Notes: generated by a model not told the origin, from the sequence alone. DNA of 64,000 bases from Acinetobacter sp. C32I (GCF_023702715.1 NZ_CP098480.1:3596001-3660000), one strand, 5' to 3'. Counted from the stretch's first letter, positions 7,980 through 16,127 are shown. Numbers and translations: made by a program.

Positions 7980-8522
7980 TTAATTTGTTGCTTTTAAATT
8001 GACTTCTAATGCTGCAATGAGCGATTCAATCATCAGCAAAATATGTTCTTGTTTACGGGCATCAATAAAAAATAAGGGATATTGATAGTCATTTTGGATT
8101 AACCACTCGCGATAGATGGTCGTAGGTTGCCCCTTGTTTTCATCCACGTGGGTGATGCCAATAGAAATGTTCTTGGTATAATCCTTGAAGGTATCTAAAT
8201 AGCCTTCAAGCTCTTCAATCGGTACTTTACTGTTGTGGTCAACCAATAAAATAACGCCCAAAGCACCTTGGCAAATCACCGGCCAAATGAAATCAAAGCG
8301 TGATTGACCAGGAGTACCGTATAAACCTACTTTTACACCGTCATCTAAAGTAATCTCGCCATAATCTATACCTACCGTAGTTTGCATTTTGTTATGGGCC
8401 TGACTATCTGTATTGAATGCTTCGGTTGCGAGGACAGGAATTTCTGAAAGCGATTTGATTGCTTCGGTTTTCCCTGCGCCCATGCTTCCTGCAAAGACAA
8501 TTTTATATTGTTGGAGAATCAT
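7980..8522 (-). CDS. Small Ras-like GTPase (MglA/COG2229 type)
   Basis: 180 residues. The P-loop is GSMGAGKT at residues 12-19. A switch I threonine lies in TTVGIDYG (about 48-55). The G3 segment is GTPGQ at 69-73 instead of DxxGQ, a form typical of MglA-like and conservon GTPases. The G4 position reads THVD at 124-127 instead of NKxD. It likely cycles between GTP and GDP states under control of the Roadblock proteins encoded on either side, and in other bacteria such pairs set polarity, motility or signalling. It is 8 bases downstream of the 322-residue gene and 22 bases upstream of the second Roadblock gene. Confidence 0.85.
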   Translation of the reverse strand: MILQQYKIVFAGSMGAGKTEAIKSLSEIPVLATEAFNTDSQAHNKMQTTVGIDYGEITLDDGVKVGLYGTPGQSRFDFIWPVICQGALGVILLVDHNSKVPIEELEGYLDTFKDYTKNISIGITHVDENKGQPTTIYREWLIQNDYQYPLFFIDARKQEHILLMIESLIAALEVNLKATN

Positions 8523-8530
8523 ATTAATCC

Positions 8531-9499
8531 TTAAAGCCCAAAGCGGCGTCTGATCTTGCCGAAAAATTTATTTAAAAAACCTTGTTGTTCAATTGTTTGT
8601 TCAGTCGTTTCGATTCGTAAGTAATGACTTTCTGAAGCAGGGATAATGCCGCCATTGTCAGAAATAATGCAGGCAGCGATAAATTGTTGAACCGTTTGAA
8701 TAGGAAGTTTTAATTGTGTTGCTACTTGATAGAGTTGGGCTCCTTGTATAAAGCAAGCAGAAAGCAATAAAGTGGTTTTACGGTCAGTGCTTTGAGCTGG
8801 CTGAGGCCAATATTCAATTTTGTAGTATTCATTTTCATTTGGGGCTAAACGCTGAAACTCGAGTGAATGCCAGAACAGGTTCCATAACCAATCTTGCAGG
8901 TTATATTCAACTTTGCGAGAAACTTTGGTGAAGTTTGAGGTGGTCGCAAATTCATATTTAAAACTATGGTTGGTTTGCGTATGGGTGCGGGTTGGTTCTA
9001 GCCATGCAATTTGACTCCGCGTATCAATAATGGCCAAAGTACCGTGATCATCAAACAAATGTAGACGGGCATTTTCAGGATTTAACATGTCGGTTAAATA
9101 CTTTTCATTGATGGCATTATGTGTCGAGGTCGATTCTATCTTCGGTTGTTGCGCCTGTTGATGGGTGATATAGCTTAAAAGGCGAAGATGAATCCAGTTT
9201 TTTAATGCATCAGTATGCTGAAAAGGCAAGTAAAGTGTATTGTGTTCTTCTATATGTTGTGAGCCTTCTCCTTTTGAAATTTTTAAGCAGGGAAGTTGTT
9301 TTTGTTCTAAAATACGTTGAATACCTTCGGTTTCAAAAAAATTTTCATTTATTAATAATAAGTCGATATTAGGATCGGCAATATTGATCCAATTAATGCC
9401 AAATTCATGAGGTATTGTTTTTCTAAGTTCTATTTTTAACTCATCTGAAACTTTTAAACTTATACCTGAAATTGCGATATTAATGCAATGTCCATTCAT
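8531..9499 (-). CDS. Uncharacterised protein of the Roadblock/GTPase operon
   Basis: 322 residues, no signal peptide or membrane helix. The N-terminal ~100 residues alternate strands and helices (INIAISGISLKV, IDLLLINENFF, LPCLKIS) like a degenerate receiver or Rossmann-type domain, without a clear phospho-acceptor set. The C-terminal third contains LYQVATQLKLPIQTVQQFIAAC, which could be a helix-turn-helix-like module and then ends in a basic tail (KFFGKIRRRFGL). I do not recognise the family. Its tight linkage to the GTPase suggests an effector or adaptor of the switch. Confidence 0.6.
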   Translation of the reverse strand: MNGHCINIAISGISLKVSDELKIELRKTIPHEFGINWINIADPNIDLLLINENFFETEGIQRILEQKQLPCLKISKGEGSQHIEEHNTLYLPFQHTDALKNWIHLRLLSYITHQQAQQPKIESTSTHNAINEKYLTDMLNPENARLHLFDDHGTLAIIDTRSQIAWLEPTRTHTQTNHSFKYEFATTSNFTKVSRKVEYNLQDWLWNLFWHSLEFQRLAPNENEYYKIEYWPQPAQSTDRKTTLLLSACFIQGAQLYQVATQLKLPIQTVQQFIAACIISDNGGIIPASESHYLRIETTEQTIEQQGFLNKFFGKIRRRFGL

Positions 9500-9653
9500 A
9501 GTATCACTTTAATATTTTATAAAATATTGGACTGCACAAAATTAGTCTAATACTAAAGACTAATAATAGACCGCTTGCATATTTATATTTTCTTATAATG
9601 AAAATATTAAATATACAAGAAGTCTAATATATTAAGTATTTTGAAACTTAGAA

Positions 9654-10013
9654 TTAAGCAAAGTCTAATTCTTTTTCAAATGTTTTTAATTCGTGGCGAG
9701 CCATCGCAAGGTTAGATTTACTACGGTCTAATACGAGATAAAGGAATAAGTTGCCATTGCTTTCTAATGGACGGATTAAGTGGTATGCCTTGCCCAGAGT
9801 GATTAGAATGTCTTCGATATCATCGTTCAGTTTCAGTGAGTTAGCTACACGGCGTTTTGCTCGAATAACTTCGGTATTACCCGCAGCTGCCAGTTCTAAG
9901 TCAATTGAACCCCCACCTTGAGTTGCTAGCGCCAAACCACTTTCTGTATCGACTAATGCTGCTGCAACGAACCCATCAATATTTGTTAAGCTTTCTAATG
10001 AAATTTTAGCCAT
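9654..10013 (-). CDS. Roadblock/LC7 domain protein, first member of the GTPase module
   Basis: 119 residues, a minimal Roadblock/LC7 domain. [19 protein letters not shown] is the first strand pair, [19 protein letters not shown] the central helix, and [18 protein letters not shown] plus [11 protein letters not shown] the second half. The ATG is preceded by AGAGAT. It is the first gene of the module and is separated from the 322-residue gene by 154 AT-rich bases, so it may also be expressed on its own. It probably forms a homodimer or a heterodimer with the other Roadblock protein to act on the GTPase; this is inferred from the MglB family. Confidence 0.85.
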   Translation of the reverse strand: MAKISLESLTNIDGFVAAALVDTESGLALATQGGGSIDLELAAAGNTEVIRAKRRVANSLKLNDDIEDILITLGKAYHLIRPLESNGNLFLYLVLDRSKSNLAMARHELKTFEKELDFA

Positions 10014-10400
10014 GATTTTATCTCTACTAATACATCTTTGTTTATGAATTTATATTCGCCACTTCTGTTTTTGATTGGTTTTCAAAAGTAGTTAATCTCA
10101 TTATAGGAAACTCTTTTATTAAATCAATCATACTTTAAAATAATTGAATTGACTGATTTGCTAATAATTGACAATTTTTGTCAAACAAACAAATAAAAAT
10201 ACTAATTAAGGATTGGAATTTATTTTTAGTGTGATTTTATTCACATTAATATTGGGGTTTAAGTGAGAGCTTTGATTGTAAATAAATGTAAAATATTTTT
10301 TATTAATATAGGTGAATTAATATTTTAAATAAAGTTAATTGAATAATAAGCCTATGATAAAGAAAGTAATCATACTTTCTTTATCATTTGAATACTAAGC
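10014..10400. other. AT-rich intergenic region with a terminator and the Roadblock promoter
   Basis: 387 bases without a supported gene. The left part must hold the promoter of the Roadblock operon (minus strand) and the right end holds the terminator at 10354-10387. The remainder is AT-rich with scattered poly-A/T runs and no coding pattern. Confidence 0.6.
10354..10387. terminator. Intrinsic terminator after the sspA-sspB operon
   Basis: ATGATAAAGAAAGTA (10354-10368) pairs with TACTTTCTTTATCAT (10373-10387), a perfect 15-bp stem with a 4-base loop. It lies 13 bases past the stop of the gene at 10401. It is AT-rich with no strong U-tract, so termination strength is uncertain. Confidence 0.65.
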
Positions 10401-11063
10401 TTAAACTGAAATCAATTGGCAATAAGAACAATACAAAAAGATCAGAATGACCAATGCCACGATAGGGGAAACGATATAGGCCCAAGTTGGAATTTCTGGC
10501 GTTTCCACCTCAGCAACAGGTTCATGATCGTGTGCAATAGGCTGTGCTTGATGAACCATTTGGTTGAACTCTTGCATGGTCGCTTCGAGTGACACTTCTT
10601 GCTGAATAACGGGTTTTGAACCGAGTAATTCAGTGAGTTGATTGGTCGACCAGACCCAGTCTTCAGCTTGCCCAGATAAGTGTTCGATTTGGCCCAATAA
10701 CAGTTCGGTCAGTCCGGTTTGACCAAAACTACCGGTTTGGTCAAGTTGCTTGAGCTCAGTCAGTTGCAGAGCGAGCACATCTGAAAGGCTATTTTCCAAT
10801 TCAGTGCTTTTAAGTGTCGACTGATTATGGGCTGAAGTGGTGAGATGGCGAGCGACTTCTTGAATATACAGTGGATCAGCTGTTTGGACTTCTTGATAGA
10901 GTTTTTGTGGATTCTGCTTCCATAAACTAATCAATTGTCCAAGGGCCAATACGTTTACTTCATCAATATACGCTTGTTTTTCTTTAGGAGAATATTGACC
11001 AAAAAGTTGTGGTTTTTGAATTTTAATTTGTTCAGCAAAATATTGAACTAAGTCAAATGCCAT
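10401..11063 (-). CDS. Tail-anchored protein of unknown function downstream of sspB
   Basis: 220 residues: a soluble, helix-rich, Gln/Leu-rich N-terminal part of about 185 residues, then one strongly hydrophobic segment (WAYIVSPIVALVILIFLYC) at the extreme C-terminus followed by only about six residues. That is the layout of a C-tail-anchored inner-membrane protein facing the cytoplasm. It starts 15 bases after sspB and is probably co-transcribed with sspA-sspB. I do not recognise a family or catalytic motif. Confidence 0.7.
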   Translation of the reverse strand: MAFDLVQYFAEQIKIQKPQLFGQYSPKEKQAYIDEVNVLALGQLISLWKQNPQKLYQEVQTADPLYIQEVARHLTTSAHNQSTLKSTELENSLSDVLALQLTELKQLDQTGSFGQTGLTELLLGQIEHLSGQAEDWVWSTNQLTELLGSKPVIQQEVSLEATMQEFNQMVHQAQPIAHDHEPVAEVETPEIPTWAYIVSPIVALVILIFLYCSYCQLISV

Positions 11064-11078
11064 CGTGCCTATCCTCGC

Positions 11079-11504
11079 TTAATCTAAAATTCTGAGTGAA
11101 GGTTTCTTTTTCGTTGTTTCAGTTTCTTGCTTTGTTTCTTCAACTGGCGTTACAGCTGTCTCTTCGGTCTCTGCATATTCAGAAGGATCGAAAAACAGGC
11201 CTTGACCATTTTCTCTGGCATAAATACCTAATACCGCACGAATCGGCACATAAATTTCTTTTGCAACACCACCAAAGCGTGCAGAGAAGGTAATGGCATC
11301 ATTACTCATGTGCAGCTGATGAATGGCATGAGGCGCAAGATTTAAAACAATTTGACCATCTTTCACAAATTGTAGTGGAACATCGGTATGCGGTTGTGTT
11401 GCATCCACCAATAAATAAGGGGTGAGCTGGTTATCGCAAATCCATTCATAAATGGCACGAGCAAGATATGGGCGTGTAGGCGTAAAAGTTATTTGCTCAG
11501 ACAT
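11079..11504 (-). CDS. sspB: Stringent starvation protein B, ClpXP adaptor
   Basis: 141 residues with the SspB fold: TPTRPYLARAIYEWICDNQLTPYLLVDA at the start, VPLQFVKDGQIVLNLAP and AITFSARFGGVAKEIYVP in the substrate-binding barrel, and YARENGQGLFF. A flexible acidic linker leads to a C-terminal KKKPSLRILD, equivalent to the ClpX-tethering (XB) tail of the E. coli protein. It delivers ssrA-tagged and other substrates to ClpXP. It lies 14 bases downstream of sspA, the usual pair. Confidence 0.93.
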   Translation of the reverse strand: MSEQITFTPTRPYLARAIYEWICDNQLTPYLLVDATQPHTDVPLQFVKDGQIVLNLAPHAIHQLHMSNDAITFSARFGGVAKEIYVPIRAVLGIYARENGQGLFFDPSEYAETEETAVTPVEETKQETETTKKKPSLRILD

Positions 11505-11518
11505 AATTGAAAAACTTA

Positions 11519-12178
11519 TTAAATCGTAGAAATCAATTCATTGTAGCTGTTTTTTTCTTGAGCTGTCATTGATTTAATGAACGATGGTCGGCTAAAGATA
11601 CGATGACAATACAAGAATATAGGCCGACAGTGCTGTGCAGGGAGTTCAACGCCCATACTTTTCAGACGGAGGAAGATTGGAGCGAGCATACAATCTAAAA
11701 TTGAAAATGTTTCCGACATAAAATAAGGGAAATGTTGAAACAGAGGGGTGAGTGAAATCAAGGTATCTCTCAGTTCTTTCTGTGCTTTCAGTTTTTGTTT
11801 TGGGTCCAGCGTATCTGTGTGTCTCAACATGTGATCAGCCAATTTGAACCAATCTTGTTCAAAGCGCCAGATATATTGCCGTTGTTCTGCGCGCGCCATC
11901 GGGGCGTCGGCATAGAGTTTATTTTGACGATAGCGATCATCTAAATATTCAGCAATGACATTGGCTGAAAATAGCTTTAGGTTTTGCTCAATCAACATGG
12001 GAAGTTGATTATAGGGATTGAGATCAGCTAAATCCTCATCTTCATGATCCGTAATAATCAGTTGGTATTTGATTTGTTTTTCAGCGAGTAAAAAACGAAT
12101 CCAGTGGGAACGGAAATCATCTGCATGGCTATAAAGCGTAATGCCTTGGACTGGGGTTGGGGGATTTTCTAGAGACAT
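11519..12178 (-). CDS. sspA: Stringent starvation protein A, RNA polymerase-associated GST-fold protein
   Basis: 219 residues with an N-terminal thioredoxin-like half (ITLYSHADDFRSHWIRFLL, NPYNQLPMLI, FSANVIAEYLDDRY) and a C-terminal helical half as in glutathione S-transferases, but without an obvious catalytic residue. This is the SspA pattern. SspA binds RNA polymerase under starvation or acid stress. It stands first in the sspA-sspB-tail-anchored gene run, which is downstream of and parallel to rplM-rpsI, with a plus-strand lipoprotein gene between. Confidence 0.92.
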   Translation of the reverse strand: MSLENPPTPVQGITLYSHADDFRSHWIRFLLAEKQIKYQLIITDHEDEDLADLNPYNQLPMLIEQNLKLFSANVIAEYLDDRYRQNKLYADAPMARAEQRQYIWRFEQDWFKLADHMLRHTDTLDPKQKLKAQKELRDTLISLTPLFQHFPYFMSETFSILDCMLAPIFLRLKSMGVELPAQHCRPIFLYCHRIFSRPSFIKSMTAQEKNSYNELISTI

Positions 12179-12305
12179 AAGTCCAAAAAATTATGATTGA
12201 CTGTTTAGAATACTAAAATTAACGTTGGAAATCACTTAAAGCTGAATAATATGCTTGTTACGGAATAGATTTATGATTCAACAAGTTCAAAGAGAGAGAA
12301 AGGTA

Positions 12306-12704
12306 ATGAAACAATACGATGTTGCTGTACTTTGTGCTGCATTATTACTGGGTGGTTGTGTGAGCTCACCAACAGGATCTGAGCAGGGCGATGTCTTATC
12401 AGTAGAGCGTGGAGCCGCTGCTGATGCTGTGGTTGCTGATGCGGCTGATGATGATAGTGGGCAACAATATGGTGGGATCAAAAAACAGTATGTGGTTAAA
12501 GGTTGTAAAGTGACGATTTATAACGATGGACCAATCCAGATGGTGAATGAAAAAACCGACCAGCCATGCGATGCACCAATCCCGAAAGATCATCAATTTT
12601 CGAAAACTACGCGAAGCTATCAAGAAAATGGTTGTACGATCACGGAGTTTGCTTCTGCCGATGGTACTGGTGATGCGATGATGGATTGCTCTAAAAAGAA
12701 ATGA
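12306..12704 (+). CDS. Small lipoprotein of unknown function
   Basis: 132 residues from the ATG at 12306, which gives a clean lipoprotein signal (MKQYDVAVLCAALLLGGC, lipobox LGGC, acylated Cys18) and follows an AGAGAGAAAGG purine run. A longer in-frame start at 12255 would bury the signal. An Ala/Asp-rich linker is followed by a small domain with four further cysteines (KGCKVTIY, QPCDAP, NGCTITEF, MDCSKKK), probably two disulfides. It sits alone on the plus strand between the two minus-strand operons rplM-rpsI and sspA-sspB. Family not recognised. Confidence 0.75.
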   Translation: MKQYDVAVLCAALLLGGCVSSPTGSEQGDVLSVERGAAADAVVADAADDDSGQQYGGIKKQYVVKGCKVTIYNDGPIQMVNEKTDQPCDAPIPKDHQFSKTTRSYQENGCTITEFASADGTGDAMMDCSKKK

Positions 12705-12720
12705 CGAAAAGCAGGCCATA

Positions 12721-12750
12721 AAAAAACCTCGGAAGATTCCGAGGTTTTTT
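12721..12750. terminator. Bidirectional intrinsic terminator between the lipoprotein gene and rpsI
   Basis: AAAAAACCTCGGA (12721-12733) pairs perfectly with TCCGAGGTTTTTT (12738-12750) around a 4-base loop. Flanking A- and T-tracts allow termination in both directions, for the lipoprotein (stop 12704) and rpsI (stop 12769). Confidence 0.93.
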
Positions 12751-12768
12751 GTCCAATTCGTAAAACGA

Positions 12769-13155
12769 TTAACGTTTAGAGAATTGAGGACGTTTACGAG
12801 CTTTACGTAAACCAAGTTTCTTACGTTCAACTTCACGAGCATCACGAGTAACGAAACCAGCTTGACGAAGAGCAGGTTTTAAAGTTTCGTCAGCAGCGAT
12901 CAATGCACGAGTAATACCGTGACGGATAGCGCCTGCTTGACCACCAATACCACCACCTTTAACAGTGATGTAAAGGTCAAATTTTTCAGTAACTTCTAAA
13001 AGCTCTAAAGGCTGACGCACAACCATACGAGCAGTTTCACGACCGAAATATTGCTCAAGTGTACGGTTGTTAATTACGAGTTTACCTGTACCAGCTGATA
13101 AGAAAACACGTGCAGTTGCGGTCTTACGGCGACCTGTACCATAATTAGTAGCCAT
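12769..13155 (-). CDS. rpsI: 30S ribosomal protein S9
   Basis: 128 residues, the normal length. [16 protein letters not shown] at the start, [19 protein letters not shown] in the middle and the basic C-terminal tail [18 protein letters not shown] ending in Lys-Arg that reaches the P site. Second gene of the conserved rplM-rpsI operon, 12 bases after rplM. Confidence 0.98.
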   Translation of the reverse strand: MATNYGTGRRKTATARVFLSAGTGKLVINNRTLEQYFGRETARMVVRQPLELLEVTEKFDLYITVKGGGIGGQAGAIRHGITRALIAADETLKPALRQAGFVTRDAREVERKKLGLRKARKRPQFSKR

Positions 13156-13167
13156 GTGCTGTATCCC

Positions 13168-13596
13168 TTAGATGTCCAAAACTTGTGGCTGTTGAGCAGT
13201 ATGAGGATGCTCAGTACCAGCGTACACTTTCATTTTTTTGATCATTGCATAACCAAGAGGACCTTTTGGTAACATACCTTTAACAGCTTTTTCTAAAACT
13301 GCTTCAGGTTTGTGAGCAATTAACTTCTCGAAGTTAGTCTCACGGATACCACCAGGGAAACCAGTATGGCGATAGTATTTCTTATCAAGTGATTTGTTAC
13401 CAGTCACTTGAACGTGTTCAGCATTGATCACAACGATGTAATCGCCAGTGTCAACGTGAGGAGTATAAGAAGTCTTGTGCTTACCGCGTAAACGACGAGC
13501 GATTTCAGTCGCAAGGCGACCTAAAGTTTTGCCAGAAGCATCAACAACATACCAGTCGTGTTGAACTTCAGCTGGCTTAGCGCTGAGAGTTTTCAT
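13168..13596 (-). CDS. rplM: 50S ribosomal protein L13
   Basis: 142 residues, the normal length: [60 protein letters not shown] and [21 protein letters not shown] are all typical. First gene of rplM-rpsI. The untranslated region just upstream carries a perfect 8-bp hairpin (13621-13646) that could be a leader element. Confidence 0.98.
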   Translation of the reverse strand: MKTLSAKPAEVQHDWYVVDASGKTLGRLATEIARRLRGKHKTSYTPHVDTGDYIVVINAEHVQVTGNKSLDKKYYRHTGFPGGIRETNFEKLIAHKPEAVLEKAVKGMLPKGPLGYAMIKKMKVYAGTEHPHTAQQPQVLDI

Positions 13597-13620
13597 TTAA
13601 ACCACTACCTATTATAGTTG

Positions 13621-13646
13621 GTTTGGACGGTAAAATCTGTCCAAAC
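13621..13646 (-). promoter_or_regulatory. rplM: Inverted repeat upstream of rplM (leader hairpin or operator)
   Basis: GTTTGGAC (13621-13628) and GTCCAAAC (13639-13646) are perfectly complementary around a 10-base loop, 25-50 bases upstream of the rplM start. A TATAAT on the minus strand (about 13611-13616) lies between it and the ATG, but no good -35 stands at the right spacing, so a promoter farther upstream with this hairpin in the leader is as likely. In E. coli the rplM-rpsI operon is known to be autoregulated by L13 through its leader. Confidence 0.5.
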
Positions 13647-13863
13647 AAAAGGAGACCGAATTCTACATGAGTTTATAAAAACACACAAGAAAAAATCACC
13701 TGAGACGTCACAAATTGCTGCAATGTGACTGATTTGGGAACTAATATGCGCTGAGCTGAGTGATCTATTATTTAGCTTGAGAGGGGATTGGGTTTGATCT
13801 ATTATTTTTATAGCAAACATTTGAAATAAATAGAAGTATTTACCTCTTCTCTTGGGGAATTTG

Positions 13864-14487
13864 ATGAAGTTGTCGTTTTCTACAAAAATTGTTGTAGTCA
13901 CATTATTGATCGGCGTTTGTTCAACACAAACCAATGCACGACGACTTTATAAATGGGTAGATCAAACCAGCGTCACCAATTATTCAGAGTTTCAGCCCAA
14001 AGAGGGTACCAGTCGCAAGCTTGAGGTGCTAGAAAGTCGTGGCAACGATCACGTTGACCCTGCGATGGCTGTGACTACGGAAATGAAAGCGATTGAGATT
14101 CCTGTCGATCAAATGAATTTACAAGGGCAAGCGACCAATACAACGGCACAGCCTGTTCAGCAACCAACCACACAAACGGTGGTGAAACAAGGTGTGATTG
14201 CAGCTCCATATATACGTCCAACCAGTGCCGTGGTTGCGACAACGCCTGTAGAGAAGAAAGAGACTCAGGTTGTACAGGTAGCTGAAAAAAAAGAAACAGT
14301 TAGCAATCCATTGGCAGATAAAGCCGCGAGTGCTGTTGCTGTCCCTGAGAAAAAAGAAGAAGTAGTGGTAGCGCAGGCTGAAAAGAAAGTACAGCCTAAG
14401 ATCAATCCATGGACACGCAAGGTTGAGTTCGTACCTTCTAATTTAGTTCCGCAGAACCTGTCTAAAGCACCGCCAACTGAGCGCTGA
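13864..14487 (+). CDS. DUF4124-domain exported protein with Lys/Glu-rich linker
   Basis: 207 residues from the ATG at 13864, preceded by TTGGGGAA. A signal peptide (MKLSFSTKIVVVTLLIGVC, cleavage near TNA-RR) precedes a DUF4124-like segment, RRLYKWVDQTSVTNYSEFQP. This short domain is common in secreted or periplasmic proteobacterial proteins and is of unknown function. The rest is Pro/Thr/Gln/Val-rich and contains four spaced EKK(E) units between about residues 130 and 180. It is followed 65 bases later by a small membrane protein gene. Confidence 0.72.
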   Translation: MKLSFSTKIVVVTLLIGVCSTQTNARRLYKWVDQTSVTNYSEFQPKEGTSRKLEVLESRGNDHVDPAMAVTTEMKAIEIPVDQMNLQGQATNTTAQPVQQPTTQTVVKQGVIAAPYIRPTSAVVATTPVEKKETQVVQVAEKKETVSNPLADKAASAVAVPEKKEEVVVAQAEKKVQPKINPWTRKVEFVPSNLVPQNLSKAPPTER

Positions 14488-14552
14488 GGTATCTGCTTGA
14501 TTGAGCGGGTAAAATAATGTTTTATGAGCGTGAATCCAAATAAAGAAGAGTC

Positions 14553-14906
14553 ATGATATTGCGCGTTAAACAGTTTTTTTGGGGCTGCCTGTTCGGTTTT
14601 GTAGCAACCTATGTGGTGCTGGTTACCTTGTCCTGTAGCTATTACGGTTTCAGTGGTATGGTTGGCGTGGCTTTAGTGAGCATGTTGATACATTTCACTC
14701 CTTTTCCATATCTGTTTTATTTCGCAGGTGGACTGATTTTTTTATTCATCCCGGCACAGGGTTTTCCCCATATTCATCGTCAGCTGTGGAAATGGCTTTT
14801 TATTGCCAGTGTTGTGGCGGTGTTTTTAATTTTCTTTTCAGAAATTGCTCATCAGTTCGGCTGGCTAAATACAGAGTTTCATTTGCCACGAAAAGCTGAA
14901 GACTAG
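14553..14906 (+). CDS. Small membrane protein of unknown function
   Basis: 117 residues with three strong hydrophobic segments (about residues 7-30, 34-68 as one or two helices, and 82-100) and a short charged C-terminal tail. No family recognised. It follows the DUF4124 gene with only 65 bases between and precedes the long hairpin at 14910-14972, so the two may form an operon. Confidence 0.6.
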   Translation: MILRVKQFFWGCLFGFVATYVVLVTLSCSYYGFSGMVGVALVSMLIHFTPFPYLFYFAGGLIFLFIPAQGFPHIHRQLWKWLFIASVVAVFLIFFSEIAHQFGWLNTEFHLPRKAED

Positions 14907-14909
14907 ATT

Positions 14910-14972
14910 CCTGACCAGAAACATTGCGAAGTTTATATAAACTTAAGTTAGGCAATTTTCTGGCAGGTTTTT
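14910..14972 (+). terminator. Long interrupted palindrome acting as a likely terminator
   Basis: A 58-base hairpin: CCTG, CCAGAAA and ATTGC on the left (14910-14927) pair in order with GCAAT, TTTCTGG and CAGG on the right (14952-14967). The centre is a perfect 16-base palindrome AAGTTTATATAAACTT (14929-14944). A T-run follows at 14968-14972. It begins 3 bases after the stop of the small membrane protein. Confidence 0.7.
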
Positions 14973-15127
14973 ACGAATTTACAATGCAGTGCGATGACAT
15001 TTCCTTTTGCATTGGTTCAAGAGAATAGGCAGGGATGACGTTTAAACTATATTTATAAAAATGTAGGGCTGTAGCTGTTTTTAGATTTTGGTTACACTAG
15101 AAGGGAATCAAAAGCTTGGCGGTATGT

Positions 15128-16096
15128 ATGCTTCCTTTATATGTCACTTCAGGTGAACCTGCTGGAATTGGACCTGATATTTGTCTGAGTCTTGCTGATC
15201 GTGTGGATGAACGTCCGCTGGTGGTATTGGCTGATATTGAAATGTTGCAACAACGTGCCAATCAGTTAGGAATCAAGGTCGAGCTGATTGCATATCAAGG
15301 GCAGTCCCAGTCCAGTTTGAAAGGACAACTTTTTGTTGAGCATGTGCCTTTAGCCAAAACGGTTATTTTAGGACAGCTAGATTCAGCCAATGCGGCTTAT
15401 GTGTTGGAACAATTACGTCGTTCGGCCGATTATGCGTTGTCTGGGCAGAGTGTGGGTGTGGCTACAGCACCTGTACAAAAATCAATTATTAATGACGCGG
15501 GCATCGCATTTAGCGGACATACCGAATATTACCAAGAGTTTGCTGGTATTGAGCGTGTGGTGATGATGCTGGCAACCAAAAGCTTACGTGTTGCCTTAGC
15601 GACGACTCATTTACCGTTGCGGGATGTGCCTGATGCCATTACCACAGAGCGTCTACAGCAAGTCATTGATATTTTAATTTATGATTTAAAAACCAAATTT
15701 AAAATCGCTGCACCACGTATTTTAGTGTGTGGTCTGAATCCGCATGCAGGTGAGGATGGCTATTTAGGTCGGGAAGAAATTGAGGTAATCAATCCAGTGT
15801 TGGAAAGTTATCGCGCGCAGGGGATTAACATGAGCCTCAGTTTACCCGCAGATACCTTATTTACCCCAGAAAATTTAAAAGATGCTGATGCTGTTTTAGC
15901 GATGTATCACGATCAGGGCCTACCTGTGTTAAAATCACAAGGCTTTGGTGAAGCTGTTAACATTACATTAGGCTTACCATTTATTCGAACTTCGGTCGAT
16001 CATGGTACCGCACTTTCTCTTGCAGGCACTGGACAGGCAAAAGCATCAAGCTTGCATGTCGCAGTGGATTTAGCACTTGATTTAGCCCGTCAGTGA
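15128..16096 (+). CDS. pdxA: 4-hydroxythreonine-4-phosphate dehydrogenase
   Basis: 322 residues if started at the ATG at 15128. A TTG at 15116 would add four residues and is better spaced from AAGGGA at 15101, so the start is uncertain. VTSGEPAGIGPDICL opens the protein. Zn-ligand and substrate regions are visible: SGHTEYYQEFAG, CGLNPHAGEDGYLGREE and AMYHDQGLPVLKS, with TSVDHGTALSLAGTG near the end. PdxA oxidises 4-phosphohydroxy-L-threonine in pyridoxal phosphate synthesis. It is 31 bases upstream of rsmA, a widely conserved linkage. Confidence 0.95.
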   Translation: MLPLYVTSGEPAGIGPDICLSLADRVDERPLVVLADIEMLQQRANQLGIKVELIAYQGQSQSSLKGQLFVEHVPLAKTVILGQLDSANAAYVLEQLRRSADYALSGQSVGVATAPVQKSIINDAGIAFSGHTEYYQEFAGIERVVMMLATKSLRVALATTHLPLRDVPDAITTERLQQVIDILIYDLKTKFKIAAPRILVCGLNPHAGEDGYLGREEIEVINPVLESYRAQGINMSLSLPADTLFTPENLKDADAVLAMYHDQGLPVLKSQGFGEAVNITLGLPFIRTSVDHGTALSLAGTGQAKASSLHVAVDLALDLARQ

Positions 16097-16127
16097 TGGG
16101 CAAGAAATTATTCACGTTGGAATTATT

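Noticed and set aside
12399..12845. 148-codon minus-strand reading frame overlapping the lipoprotein gene and the 3' end of rpsI
   Set aside because: It lies antisense to the lipoprotein and out of frame with rpsI, spans a strong two-way terminator, and has no recognisable protein features.
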